From Tanypteryx hageni (lineage: Eukaryota; Arthropoda; Insecta; Odonata; Petaluridae): DNA of 64,000 bases. Every line of letters starts with the position of its first letter. The first letter of the stretch is position 1. The translations under genes and the position numbers were made by a program. Of this stretch, positions 19,701 to 30,829 are shown piece by piece. Location of the stretch: NCBI GenBank assembly GCA_028673005.1, contig CM054115.1, positions 197,230,370 through 197,294,369 of the forward strand, in the 5' to 3' direction. The notes beneath the pieces are model-generated. The model saw only the letters and a program-made list of their open reading frames with translations. It had not been told where the DNA came from and did no database searches.

Positions 19701-20685
19701 GGCCCTCGTCTCTGATAAAATTTTATTTTATTTAGTCTTGTAGATAGAATCGATTTAAATTAAATTAAAATTATTCTGGTCGTAAGATACCGCCATCTAA
19801 TGGATGAGATGAGAGATTGAGTCCGAGAAAATAATCTAAATAGGCCAATTGGTGAGAATGAGAATTTTGCCAGAGTAGGCAAAAGACAAATGAAGGACTG
19901 AAAAGGATCGCGTCGAGGTGCGATGGAAATTGAGAATGGGAATTACGGAGAATGGAGAATGGCGGCTGGAGAGAGCATGAGAGAGAATGGGGGATGTAGG
20001 GGAGCTGATGGAGGATGGGAAGATACAGGCAAATCGGGTAAGCGCGCAAAAAGACAGCTGAAATCGAGATGGGTGAGTGCGTGGTTAGGTGGACGCAGCG
20101 ACTGAATGAGAGAAGATTGGATCTAAAAGAACTGAAATGCGATCGAGAGCGAAGAAGAAGCTACCACTATACAAATAAGATTTATTTGGTTTATTCGTTC
20201 ACTTAACGGTTTTCAATCTGTAGATTGCTAACTCAAAGGGGGTTGAGATAGATTTCCAGAGGGGTCGCTGAGATGGAGTGAAGTATAAGTAAAAGTTTCA
20301 TCATTTTATTTTTCAGTTAATTTTAACTTCATAATTTTATTTATTTGATACTTATATTGATAAAAATCCTGATATTCTTTAAATGTCGCTATCATATTTT
20401 ATATTAAATGTTAGGTGGATGGGATTTAGGATGTCACGATAATGTCGGTTGCCACATTAGGGATTCGCGACATGATCGGATTTCCCCGATCCCTCAAGTT
20501 TGAGGTCATCTAAGTTGACATGTTTTACTAATAATTGAATATTAAAATAAGAACGCGAAAGGAATTTCGACAGGAAAAATTTTTCTTTTATGGCCAAATA
20601 AAGTGTCCAAAAATTAACCGAGTATTAAAGTTATGATTGAGATAAATTTCACAAGCTTATGAATCTGTAATTTTAATATATTCTA
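19701..20685. other. no recognised gene
   Basis: Unique-looking AT-rich DNA. The small frames have no motif. 'ccagaggggtcgctgag' near 20,255 is faintly like a hAT terminus, but there is no partner. Confidence 0.4.
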
Positions 20686-20720
20686 CTAGGATGCCCGTTG
20701 CAGCTTCGCTTGCAAAGAAA
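20686..20720 (-). mobile_element. possible Helitron-like 3' terminus
   Basis: On the minus strand, gcaagcgaagctgcaacggg is followed by catcCTAG and then T. This resembles the CTRR end of Helitron-like repeats, but no clear hairpin stem is visible, so the call is weak. Confidence 0.28.
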
Positions 20721-20739
20721 TCAATAACAATTAGTTATA

Positions 20740-21349
20740 CAGAGTGTGGGAAAATTGCGCAAACTAACAATGAGGACTGGTAGAAAATCTCAAAACTAAG
20801 AAAAATGTATAAGGAACAAATTCTTTAGAGTGAATAGATACCGAGATGTGATAGGATGTTGCCAGTCTCATTCATTCGCTGGTCCAGCCGGAAAAATACA
20901 TTTTTGTCTGGATAGCGGCGTGCTGGTTACCTTTCTGCATAAGCCCTGAGTTCAGTGTAGGCCCGGTTACCAAGCGCACCAAGGATCAAATACATTTCAT
21001 GGTATTCGTGTAACGTGCAGTCCATATCATTTGCCCTTCTGTGCTGACGGCATACTGCTATGGAACGACTGCACAGTATGACAGTAGGCTTGCTTACTGC
21101 GCTGTGAGTGTTGATCACGGCCGTCCGTGGTATTTTAGTGAGCTATCTTTTTATTTTCTGCGTCATACGTGACGTCTTGTGATCCTTGGTCCTCTCACAG
21201 CATGATTACATACTTGCCCCATTTGACAGTTCCTTCTTACCATAATATCTCGATACCTATTCATTCTAGAGGAGTTGTTCCTTATACATTTGGCTTAGTT
21301 TTGAGGTTTCGTACCTGAACCCATAGTGCGCAATTTTTCCTGCACCCTG
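20740..21349. mobile_element. MITE with terminal inverted repeats of about 120 bp
   Basis: The left arm 20,740-20,860 (cagagtgtgggaaaattgcgc ... aatgtataaggaacaa ... gagtgaatagata) is matched by the reverse complement of 21,225-21,349 (ttgttccttatacatt ... gcgcaatttttcctgcaccctg). The centre has no transposase. The flanks are TATA on the left and GATA on the right, consistent with a TA or short AT target. It is a non-autonomous DNA transposon; the superfamily was not determined. Confidence 0.65.
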
Positions 21350-21354
21350 GATAC

Positions 21355-22078
21355 AGCAGAACCTCGATTGTCTGTCACTCTTTTATCCGCAACTTTCTGT
21401 TATCCGTCACCCTGCTATATTTTTCGTTTCAAAATTTTAACATATATTCATAGTACTAAGAACTATATTCGTGCATGTAAAATTTCTGTTACGTAATGTT
21501 TTCTTGTATATAGCATTATTTCAGCCATTCCTAGAAAAAATCATGTTCAATTCTGGCTAATGATTTTCGGAATTAGCACCACACGTTTTCACATACAAAC
21601 AATTACACACATACAAAAGAATTAACATCCCCTATGTTTCCGTTTGTCATTTAATATTTTCTGATAGTTTTCAAAGATCACCCTGTGAGGTAAATTCGTG
21701 TGCCCTACATAAAATGGCGGAAAAACGGAGACGAGTATCTTTATGGACTTAATAAAAAAGATCGAGATCCTTCGATGTTTAAGGAAAAGCAAAAGGACTT
21801 CCAGTTAAATAGAAATTTACGGTGCTGCAAGAATTCCCATTAACGATTTGTAGCGGGATGGTGACAAAAATGATAACTCGATAAGCAAAATGGAAGTGAA
21901 CTATGAAATCGTAACTCGAAGGATAACGATGAAATATTCAATGCAGAACCGACTTTATGTCGCAATGTTTCGCTGTTTCGTTCAAAAACGGAATGAAGGA
22001 ATTCCTCTAACAGGGCCAATTATAACACAGAAGGCTCTTTCTATGAATGCAAAACTGAATGGTGATGCAACCGAACCG
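21355..22078 (+). pseudogene. pogo/Tigger-like transposase remnant
   Basis: Starts with gcagaacctcgattgtctgt and tttatccgcaactttctg, resembling pogo/Tigger inverted repeats (CAGTAGAACC...TTATCCG). From 21,755 a broken frame encodes a CENP-B/Psq-type DNA-binding region: KKIEILRCLRKSKRTSS, then after stops MFRCFVQKRNEGIPLTGPI and TQKALSMNAKLNGD. Tigger/jerky proteins share the pattern F-V-Q-K-R-x-x-G-I-P-x-x-G-P-I. At least two in-frame stops occur, and the DDE catalytic part is absent: the sequence ends in a (TC)n tract at 22,080. It is a dead fragment, abutting the MITE at its left. Confidence 0.65.
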
Positions 22079-22180
22079 ATATTCTATCTATCCATCTATC
22101 AATTTCTCTCTCTCTATCTCTATCTCTCCATCTCCCTATCTTCTTCTTTCCCTCCCCCTCTCTCTCTCCCTCTCATTGTA
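22079..22180. repeat. (TATC)n / (TC)n low-complexity tract
   Basis: Runs of tctatctatc and ctctctct interrupted by short unique bases. It marks the broken edge of the pogo-like remnant. A (TTTTA)n run follows at 22,258-22,300. Confidence 0.8.
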
Positions 22181-22610
22181 TTGTAGGCAGCCTCTGGTAT
22201 TTTACATTCTCCGACGCTCAAGTCTATCTATTGTGGTTTTAGAAATGTTTTTAATTGCTAACTATTTTATTTTTTATTTTATTTTATTTTATTTTCTTTT
22301 AAATTTCTGTTAAATTTTCTCCTAACTTTCTTTTTCATCTTTTATTTGTAAAGCATTTATATTCGAAAGTATAAAATGAAAATTCTCCATATTTATAATT
22401 ATTCAAATTTGTCTCTGTTGTACTTATCTACATATGTATAAGAGAATGTATATGTATATTTCTCTCGTGGTAACCATATTTTGTGAATTAAGATTGTAAA
22501 TTAAAAAAAAATTGTTAAATATGTAAATCCTGGTGTAACCAAGTTGTAATGGTTAGGCTACTTAGCCTCAACCTCGCCAATAAAGACATTTATCTTTCTT
22601 TCTTTTTCTC
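22181..22610 (+). mobile_element. LINE-type 3' end with hairpin, AATAAAGAC and (TTTC)n tail
   Basis: AGGCT ACTT AGCCT (22,555-22,568) forms a 5-bp stem with a 4-nt loop, followed by ccAATAAAGACatTTATC and (TTTC)n up to about 22,610. LINE L ends the same way on the other strand at 2,216-2,174. No coding part is visible upstream, so this is either a strongly truncated L relative or a SINE using that tail. Confidence 0.45.
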
Positions 22611-22854
22611 TCTCTCTCTAATCCGTCAATTTCTCAAACCCATCATGCTCTTGATCCTAAACCCTGACAAAAAATTGAAGTTCTATTTTATGTTTAATTT
22701 TTTTATTATTTATTACTTGTATATATATTAAAATAAGAATCAATTCTGTTGCTTCACGTTCTATGTATCTCACATTTTATTTGGCCGCGATTTGACTGAG
22801 TGGGAGAGAGAGGAGGGAGATGTAAGAAGGACGAAGATATAACTTGAAGTATAG

Positions 22855-24880
22855 CAGAGGTTCCCCACATAATGTTTACCCGCATTAAAACCGTCCGAAG
22901 GAGGGCTTGAGATAGCTCTTGAGATAGAGCAGAGGTTTCCAGCATGGGGACCTCACACTAAAAGCGGTCCGCGGTAGCGAAAATGTTGGGGAGCCCAACT
23001 CGAGAAAGGGACAAGACCGAGGTTGCACGGCGAGTCCGTAAACCACGTTCAAAATATCAAAAGGTCTCAATGTAATTCGTGCATTTATCTGCATTAAGAG
23101 AACGCGAAAGAGGGACGGAGACAGATCTTGAGATAAATCAGCGGTTCTCATTTTGGGGTCCTCGGACTAAAAATGGTCCGCGGTAGCGAAAATGTTGGGA
23201 AGTCCAACTCGGGAAAGGGACACGACCGAGGTTGCACTGCGAGTCCGTAAACCACGTTCAAAATATCAAAAGGTCTCATTGTAATTCGTGCATTTATCTG
23301 CATTAAGAGAACGCGAAAGAGGGACGGAGACAGATCTTGAGATAAATCAGCGGTTCTCATTTTGGGGTCCTCGGACTAAAAATGGTCCGCGGTAGCGAAA
23401 ATGTTGGGAAGTCCAACTCGGGAAAGGGACACGACCGAGGCTGCACTGCGAGTCCGTAAACCACGTTCAAAATATCAAAAGGTCTCATTGTAATTCGTGC
23501 ATTTATCTGCATTAAGAGAACGCGAAAGAGGGACGGAGACAGATCTTAAGATAAATCAGCGGTTCTCATTTTGGGGTCCTCGGACTAAAAATGGTCCGCG
23601 GTAGCGAAAATGTTGGGAAGTCCAACTCGGGAAAGGGACACGACCGAGGCTGCACTGCGAGTCCGTAAACCACGTTCAAAATATCAAAAGGTCTCATTGT
23701 AATTCGTGCATTTATCTGCATTAAGAGAACGCGAAAGAGGGACGGAGACAGATCTTGAGATAAATCAGCGGTTCTCATTTTGGGGTCCTCGGACTAAAAA
23801 TGGTCCGCGGTAGCGAAAATGTTGGGAAGTCCAACTCGGGAAAGGGACACGACCGAGGTTGCACTGCGAGTCCGTAAACCACGTTCAAAATATCAAAAGG
23901 TCTCATTGTAATTCGTGCATTTATCTGCATTAAGAGAACGCGAAAGAGGGACGGAGACAGATCTTGAGATAAATCAGCGGTTCTCATTTTGGGGTCCTCG
24001 GACTAAAAATGGTCCGCGGTAGCGAAAATGTTGGGAAGTCCAACTCGGGAAAGGGACACGACCGAGGCTGCACTGCGAGTCCGTAAACCACGTTCAAAAT
24101 ATCAAAAGGTCTCATTGTAATTCGTGCATTTATCTGCATTAAGAGAACGCGAAAGAGGGACGGAGACAGATCTTAAGATAAATCAGCGGTTCTCATTTTG
24201 GGGTCCTCGGACTAAAAATGGTCCGCGGTAGCGAAAATGTTGGGAAGTCCAACTCGGGAAAGGGACACGACCGAGGCTGCACTGCGAGTCCGTAAACCAC
24301 GTTCAAAATATCAAAAGGTCTCATTGTAATTCGTGCATTTATCTGCATTAAGAGAACGCGAAAGAGGGACGGAGACAGATCTTGAGATAAATCAGCGGTT
24401 CTCATTTTGGGGTCCTCGGACTAAAAATGGTCCGCGGTAGCGAAAATGTTGGGAAGTCCAACTCGGGAAAGGGACACGACCGAGGCTGCACTGCGAGTCC
24501 GTAAACCACGTTCAAAATATCAAAAGGTCTCATTGTAATTCGTGCATTTATCTGCATTAAGAGAACGCGAAAGAGGGACGGAGACAGATCTTGAGATAAA
24601 TCAGCGGTTCTCATTTTGGGGTCCTCGGACTAAAAATGGTCCGCGGTAGCGAAAATGTTGGGAAGTCCAACTCGGGAAAGGGACACGACCGAGGCTGCAC
24701 TGCGAGTCCGTAAACCACGTTCAAAATATCAAAAGGTCTCAATGTAATTCGTGCACTCACCTGCATTAAGACGACAAGAAAGAGGGATCGAGATAGACTT
24801 TGAGATATAGCAGCGGATCTCCCCTTGGGATCTTCGGACTAAAAGGGATCCGCGGGGATGAGAAAAGGTCGGATAAAAGA
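22855..24880. repeat. 209-bp tandem satellite, about 9.5 units
   Basis: Unit starts (cagcggttctcattttgggg) fall at 23,139, 23,348, 23,557, 23,766, 23,975, 24,184, 24,393 and 24,602, exactly 209 bp apart. Diverged edge units start at 22,930 and 24,811, and a partial one lies near 22,855. The inner eight are nearly identical. The ggttgc/ggctgc and cttgag/cttaag variants show a three-unit (627-bp) period, so a trimer was duplicated. The unit start resembles a hAT terminal repeat (CAGNGGTTCTCA...GGGTCC...GGTCCGCGG). Each unit holds a 70-codon minus-strand open frame, but 209 is not a multiple of 3, so it is not a repeated protein. Confidence 0.93.
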
Positions 24881-26230
24881 CAGCTTTCGTTTTTCAGGTA
24901 TCAAACGACACTCAACGCTCAACACTCGCCTTTACGAAATTAATTATATAGATTTAATATTATGATTTCACTCATTTTTTTCACCTTTAATGTACTGGAA
25001 ATTTTTAAAAACATTTTACGATCTCATTAGTTATTCTTCGGTTTATACGCTAATGTGAAGCATTTTAAACTGTTGCACATTATGAAATACTGAAATTAAA
25101 TTCTTTTAATCACCAATCTGATGAAAGATGAATATGTGCTGTTAGTACATCCACAGTGCACCAGTGAGAAAGAAAGTAGACGGTGAAAAGGCAAAGAGAA
25201 AGGGAGAAGAAATAGAATGGAATATGATAAAAAATAGAGGGAGAGAAAGAGAGAGAGAAGGAAGAGAGAGATGAAGAGAGAGAAAGGGGATGGTGGATGA
25301 TAGAAGCGTAGTGAAAGGAAGGGGAGTGAAAAGAAGGAGAAGTGGGATTTAGCTTCGGAAGGGTTTGTGGGGAGTATTTTATGAACGACCTCTTTTCGCC
25401 CTTTTGATTCGGATGCCGCGAGGGACAGGAGAGGATGGAGAGCGGGAAATTCCGCAGAGGGGATCATAATGGAAGGAGGGATTCTCTCTCAGCACCCGTT
25501 CCTACCTCGGGGGAAGTAATCAGACGGGCTGAATGGGTGGGAAGGAGGAGGGAAATTTATAAGTGGCGCAGAGGGAGAGTAGGAGAAAAAGAAGAGGGAT
25601 GAATTGGTGGATTGGGGGAGGGGGATATAGGGAAATTGGGATACAGGACCATCAAGAGGGACGGGACTTCCATTTTCCCTCTCTTTCTCTCTCTCTCTAT
25701 TGCTATCCCTTACATCTCGATGGAATCTCTAATGACCGCTCGGACCTTGCCCCGATCACCGCCTCACCCTCCTGCGAGTTCCTCTCTGTCACCCCTTCAG
25801 TCTCCAACAATTTTCTTCACCGACCTACACACTCCAAGAGCCACCGCTTGCAAAATTTCCCAGTAGATGTCGCACTCTATCGTTTTTTTGGGGGCCTAAG
25901 GGAACGTATTTTGGTCGTGCTATGTATAAAAGGGCAAGCATTCCATTTGTTTCCTCACTTCCTCGCACTACTTCCATTTCCCCTCTCTCTCTCTCTCTCA
26001 CACCTTTCTCTTTGTCATTCTGTGTTTTCGCTGTATTTACGTCATCTTCAGTTTCACACACTCTTCCACCTCAAGTTATTGACACAGTTCCAATTTGTTT
26101 CCGTTTCCATTCATGTCCTTCCTCATTGTTTCGCAATTTTGAATTCTACTTTCATTGTTTTCTATATTCTGTTTGAAGCATTCATAGCTTCTTTTCCCTT
26201 AAAATGTCGAATTTCCTCTCGAGTTCTATA
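24881..26230. other. no gene; purine- and pyrimidine-rich tracts
   Basis: 25,180-25,340 is GA-rich and 25,680-25,700 and 25,980-26,000 are (CT)n. The open frames here are Ser/Leu/Phe-rich by composition and carry no family motif. Confidence 0.5.
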
Positions 26231-27060
26231 AACCTTTTCGACGTGGGCCATGTTAACACTTTCACGGAACCTTTTCTCATTGGCGTCATATGCTTTTGAT
26301 TAATTTCCTAACTATTTCAGCAATTTTACTCTCTCTTTCTCTCTCTCTCCAAATCGCCATTCACATACTGCCTTCATTGTCATGAGTTTTTGGCCATAGT
26401 TAATTTCTCATGCCTTATCTTTCTTTTGATATAAAACCATTTTTGATTAGTTTCTTTTCCATCAATTTTTCCACATTCATTTGTCCATGTCTACTCTCGT
26501 CACTTTCTTTCCTGGCAATTCATGTAATGCGGAATAATTTTATACGCAATTTACGATAAAAAATTAAGATCATCACTTAGTTAATCTTCACTATTTATAC
26601 AAATATCTATATGGTCTTGAGAACATACTCTTACAAATACCTCATCCGGTGAAACCCAGGTTGTGCAAACCTTTCAATTAGCCGCGTAATTTGACCAAAT
26701 TTGTTTCTTTTTGTTATCCTGTTTTTTCTTTCTCTCTCTCTCCCCGTCCCCTTCCTTTTCACTTCCCTTCCCCACCCTCTCTCTCTCTCTCACATCAACT
26801 CTTATCTCTTCAACATCTCCACAACCTAAAACCGCTCTCTCCGTCCTATTCTCTATCTCTCAAAGTTTTTCCCTTTACATTCCATCCCTCCTTCTCTATT
26901 CCTACCGCCTTATCTATCCATCTCTTCCTTCCTCCTCTATTCCTTCTTTCCCCCTATATTCATACCACCTCCTTTGTTCCTTTCTCATCATCTATTCCTC
27001 TCTCATCCTCTTTCCTTTTATTCCTTCCTCCTTTATTTATCCTTCATCCTAATAAAAACA
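26231..27060. repeat. CT-rich low-complexity DNA
   Basis: (TC)n at 26,325-26,350 and a pyrimidine-rich stretch at 26,728-27,050. No coding evidence. Confidence 0.6.
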
Positions 27061-28859
27061 TGATATCTATGCAGGACATTATAAAAATAATACAATAAAT
27101 ATGCATTTTAAAATCAGTTAAAGTTGAGATAAGAGGTCAACGGCATATCCAAAATTCAATTTTCGTCTTTTTAAAGGAATTCTTAATAACTGTATCTTGT
27201 AACTCAGAAACGGTAAGAGCTAGAATAGTTCTTTATTCGCCAAGTTTTTCCATTTTTTTGCTTTCAAAGGGAATTCGAGTCTTCCAACTCCCAATAAATG
27301 AAAAATAAATATAGTAATTATATTTATTTTTCATTTATTATTTCTATTATTATTTATTTATTTACTTTTTTCCTTCCTTTATTGGTGTATTCGGGAAATT
27401 TTTTGTGGGTGTAGCCATGGGTGCATAAGATGCAGGGGCAATTTTGGGTCTTCGTCCTTTCTTAAGTTCTCAGCCACAGGCTCGGGTTCGAGTTCTGAGT
27501 TTGTCTTCTTCTCTAAGCTGAAATTTATGTTAAGCCTTACGCGTTCGCCCATAAAAATTATATTTGCCTGCATTCCATCTTGTTATTTAAGCTATCTCAC
27601 TGTCTTGAGTTTAAGTAAGGGGTATTATCTCATATGCCAGGGTGAAGACGTTCAGTATACCCCAATTAAAGAGTGGAGAATTAGATAGAATTATGTGTTC
27701 TCGTATGAAAATTATATTTAGCTACATTAGAGTGACCAACCGTCCCAAATTTTCCTCACTCGTCTTTTTAAGTGTCAGAACTTGTGTCCCGCTTTTTGAA
27801 AAATCTTCATTAATATCCCAAATTGTCATTTAAATCGTCCGGAACGCCCTCACTGGTCACATCAAGCTATCTTATCTATTGCATTCATTAATCTAAGACT
27901 GAATCATCAATAAATGCATCATAAACAAGCCGCTGTAATCTGTACCTCCTTACAGTCGGCAAATATTTGAAAACGTTCCTCTTTGGCTTCCTGAAAAGTA
28001 GTTGGTCACCTTAACCTACAGTCTTGTCTTCTGCGTTTGTGTACTATTATTGCACGTTCTTTACAAAACGATTAAAATGAACTCCCTATGGGTAGATCGT
28101 GTCCGTCCGTCAGTTCATTCCATCTGCGTGTTTCTTCTCCAAAACGAAAGATTAGAATTTTATGAAATTTGATATTAAGGACTTGTGGGTAAACAAAATA
28201 AAATATAATCAAATATCAAGAGGTCTCATGTCTATTGTGTAATATTAGATTATGTATATCTATAATCGGTGGGATTCGATTTAAATCGATAAATGTCGAT
28301 AAACACCGAATTAAAAATAATTATATTTGACTAAAATAAATTGTCGTCAAAAAGTGTCAATTTTTATCACTATATTTTCTACGAAATTTATGCGTCATGA
28401 TTTTAAAACTTTGTTATCCGCTCTCAAAATTAACATATTTTACCACCAAACATCCAAAACGGTAGAGACAGCCTGTGTTTGTCCTAAGAAACGGACAATA
28501 CATTCGGAATTTGCTTCGCTTATGCCACTCTCTTAAGGGCACATACTGTGCAGCCGTGGGATCCAATGGTAAAGGAGAAAATATTATGATCTGTTTATTG
28601 TGCTCCTTTTTTACCTGTGGCCAGATCCGATTATCGACACGCATTTTGGACTCCATTTACCGAAAAGTCAGGAGACGTCTATTTCGTCCTCTGCGCAACA
28701 TTATCTGCCGACCTCATCAAAGAGGCGAAATGAAAGGTTTCCCTGGACTGAAAATTGAGTACCGTTCGTCAGAAAACCTTATGGCATTTCCAAAAGCACC
28801 CTGTCATAAAATTGATATCATTCATCAACAAAACATATTTGCTAAAATGTAGATAACAA
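27061..28859. other. no recognised gene
   Basis: AT-rich DNA. A stretch at 28,475-28,852 is open for 125 codons but matches nothing I know and has no conserved motif. 28,265-28,360 contains 'cgatttaaatcgataaatgtcgat'-type phrases (split here) related to the repeat that follows. Confidence 0.4.
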
Positions 28860-29400
28860 TAAGGAGAGCATGATAAAAGAAGCCTTCTTTTTATTTACAC
28901 AATTTTAGTTAAATTTAATTAGAAGGAATTCAATTTATAACAGTTTTTTAGATATAAATTGATGAAATGTATTAAAATAAACATCGATATTAGATACCGC
29001 TTTTTAGGAAATAAAGACGTCGATGTATGTGTGTATTACTGGCTAATCAACATCTTGGTTTATTATAGCCAAAATATAAACTTCGAAAACTAAAATGCAC
29101 AATGAAAGGTATAAAAATAAATGTTGATGTAGGTCGTTGATTTTTAGGAAAATAAACATTGGTAGTGGTCACCTTTTAAGATATATTAACGTCAAAAACT
29201 ACCAAACCTAGTAAAATGTAATAAAGTAAAATTCGATATTGTTCGTCGATTTTTAGGAAAAATAAACAGATTTTTAAGAAAAATAATCGTCGAAAACTAC
29301 CAAGCTTGTAATAGTAGTAATTTTAAGCGTCGATATTCGTCGAAAATCTCTCTGTAAAATAAACGTCGATTTAAAAAAATAAGCGTCAAATTCTACCAAG
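28860..29400. repeat. dispersed repeat with internal 'acgtcgat...tttttagg' subunits
   Basis: aatttaattagaaggaattc followed by several degenerate subunits of about 70-90 bp, each with a version of aataaacatcgatattag and gatttttaggaaaa, ending in gtcgaaaactaccaa. A second copy starting with the same phrase lies at 51,350-51,700, and inverse pieces lie at 17,540-17,620. No ORF. Class unknown. Confidence 0.6.
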
Positions 29401-30589
29401 CCTAATTATATATTAACTCAAAGCTTAAAAACAAAATTGAAACAAAGATTTTAGCATAGAAAGACTATTACGTTTAAAATGCTCTCTAAAGTAGAAACTA
29501 AAGAAATATTTAGAAAATTGAATTCTTTTGACTTTCTAACATTAATTCCGTAGAATTTTAGATTTATTCAGCAAAAAGTCAAAAGACTTCAATTTAAAGA
29601 ATTAAAAACAACATTGTAAATTCCTACTATTCCTTCAACTTTGTAAAATATTTCAAATGTTTCTATAGATTTATTTTCTACTTTACAGACCATTTAAAAA
29701 GTAATAAATATCTTTTTATGATGAAATCTTTTATGCATTAATTTTAATCATACCCGTTCATGCATATTGCTCCGTAGAAGTTTATTATGTCGGTCTTGGT
29801 AAACGGGTGGTTGGAGATTTCTCCGACAGATTCTAATTTCGTGAGTTCTAATCCCGTCTTGTCGGGGTTAGATGTAATAATGGAATATATTTATAAATCT
29901 AGCCCTTAAATAAAGAGGATTTTACATTTTTATTGTTATTATTATGGTTGACGTTAATGGGATCACAGCACATTGAATTGTGTTTGGTGAATTTTCCTAG
30001 AACCACATTTTACAGGAGAACATGTTCCAATGAAAGTCTAACGAGGGCCAAGTGTCGGAAATATAACAATTGCACTTTTATTTCTGAAAGCGCGCACATC
30101 GTCTCAGATTGTCTAGAAAATAGCCAAACAGCTAATAGTCAATTTTCACAGCACCGTCTGTCTACCAGAAGTTCATAAAAAAAATTGAAGAAAAACGTTC
30201 AATGTCTGGTTATAAAGGCAATCTGCTGCACCGGAACAAATTTCCAGCGCACAAGGCAGCATGAACTGCCCCATTTATGTAAAAGCCACATTTTCAGTTG
30301 CAAGAACATCCACGCTGGTGCAACGTGACTTTTCCCTGTTCCCAGATGCAAAAAAATCATCCGTTGACAAAATTTAAAAATACCAGAAGATGCAGTCAGC
30401 AGGTATATCAAACGTTAAATGACATCCCTCAATAAGATTTGCGTTTAGCATTTAAATAGTGTCTTAAAAGACTGCAACGTTGTATAAAGTGTGTTATGGA
30501 GTATTTTGAGAATCTTTAATAACAATTTCATTCCTAGTTACTTCAGCTGTTTTTTATCTTAACATTTTCAGAGTGGCCTAGGTAACTTA
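29401..30589. other. no recognised feature
   Basis: AT-rich DNA without convincing coding frames. A weak tRNA-like string near 29,800-29,870 was examined and not accepted. Confidence 0.4.
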
Positions 30590-30790
30590 GTTACTTGTGT
30601 TATGTTTCGAGTACGACTAAACCAAGCCTTTTGAAAATCCGAATAGCTCGTCATGAATTTGAGTTGAAGGCTTTCGCAGCGTTGCTTAATGCCGGTGGAG
30701 GTTTTCGGGTTCGCTGCGTTGACGGAATTGCTGATTCTAGACGTCTCGCAGGCATTACAGTCTGCATCTTCAGGAGATGAAGTGAGATCC
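30590..30790 (+). repeat. unclassified interspersed-repeat-like sequence
   Basis: Contains gattctagacgtctcgc, ggcattacagtctgcatctt and caggagatgaag, a phrase reminiscent of untranslated parts of Penelope-like elements. No coding part is adjacent on this strand. The assignment is from memory of similar sequences and is weak. Confidence 0.25.
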
Positions 30791-30829
30791 GACCTGCATA
30801 GACGGTGCTAGAAGTGGCATGGCCACTTA

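Noticed and set aside
22885..24614. Repeated 70-residue minus-strand frames in the satellite
   Set aside because: The unit is 209 bp, not a multiple of three; the frames are a by-product of nearly identical units, and some units carry a TAA instead.
22855..24880. Regular repeat spacing reminiscent of a CRISPR array
   Set aside because: Whole 209-bp units are repeated without unique spacers, in an animal-type genome.
27729..28012. Possible 280-bp MITE with gtgaccaac ... gttggtcac ends
   Set aside because: Only about 9 bp of inverted repeat, no target duplication visible and no second copy in the window.
28475..28852. 125-codon open frame
   Set aside because: No recognisable domain, no homologous copy in the window, ordinary length for chance in this composition.
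29795..29870. tRNA-like string (aacgggtggttgg ... gagttctaatccc)
   Set aside because: A and B box matches are too poor and no cloverleaf can be drawn.
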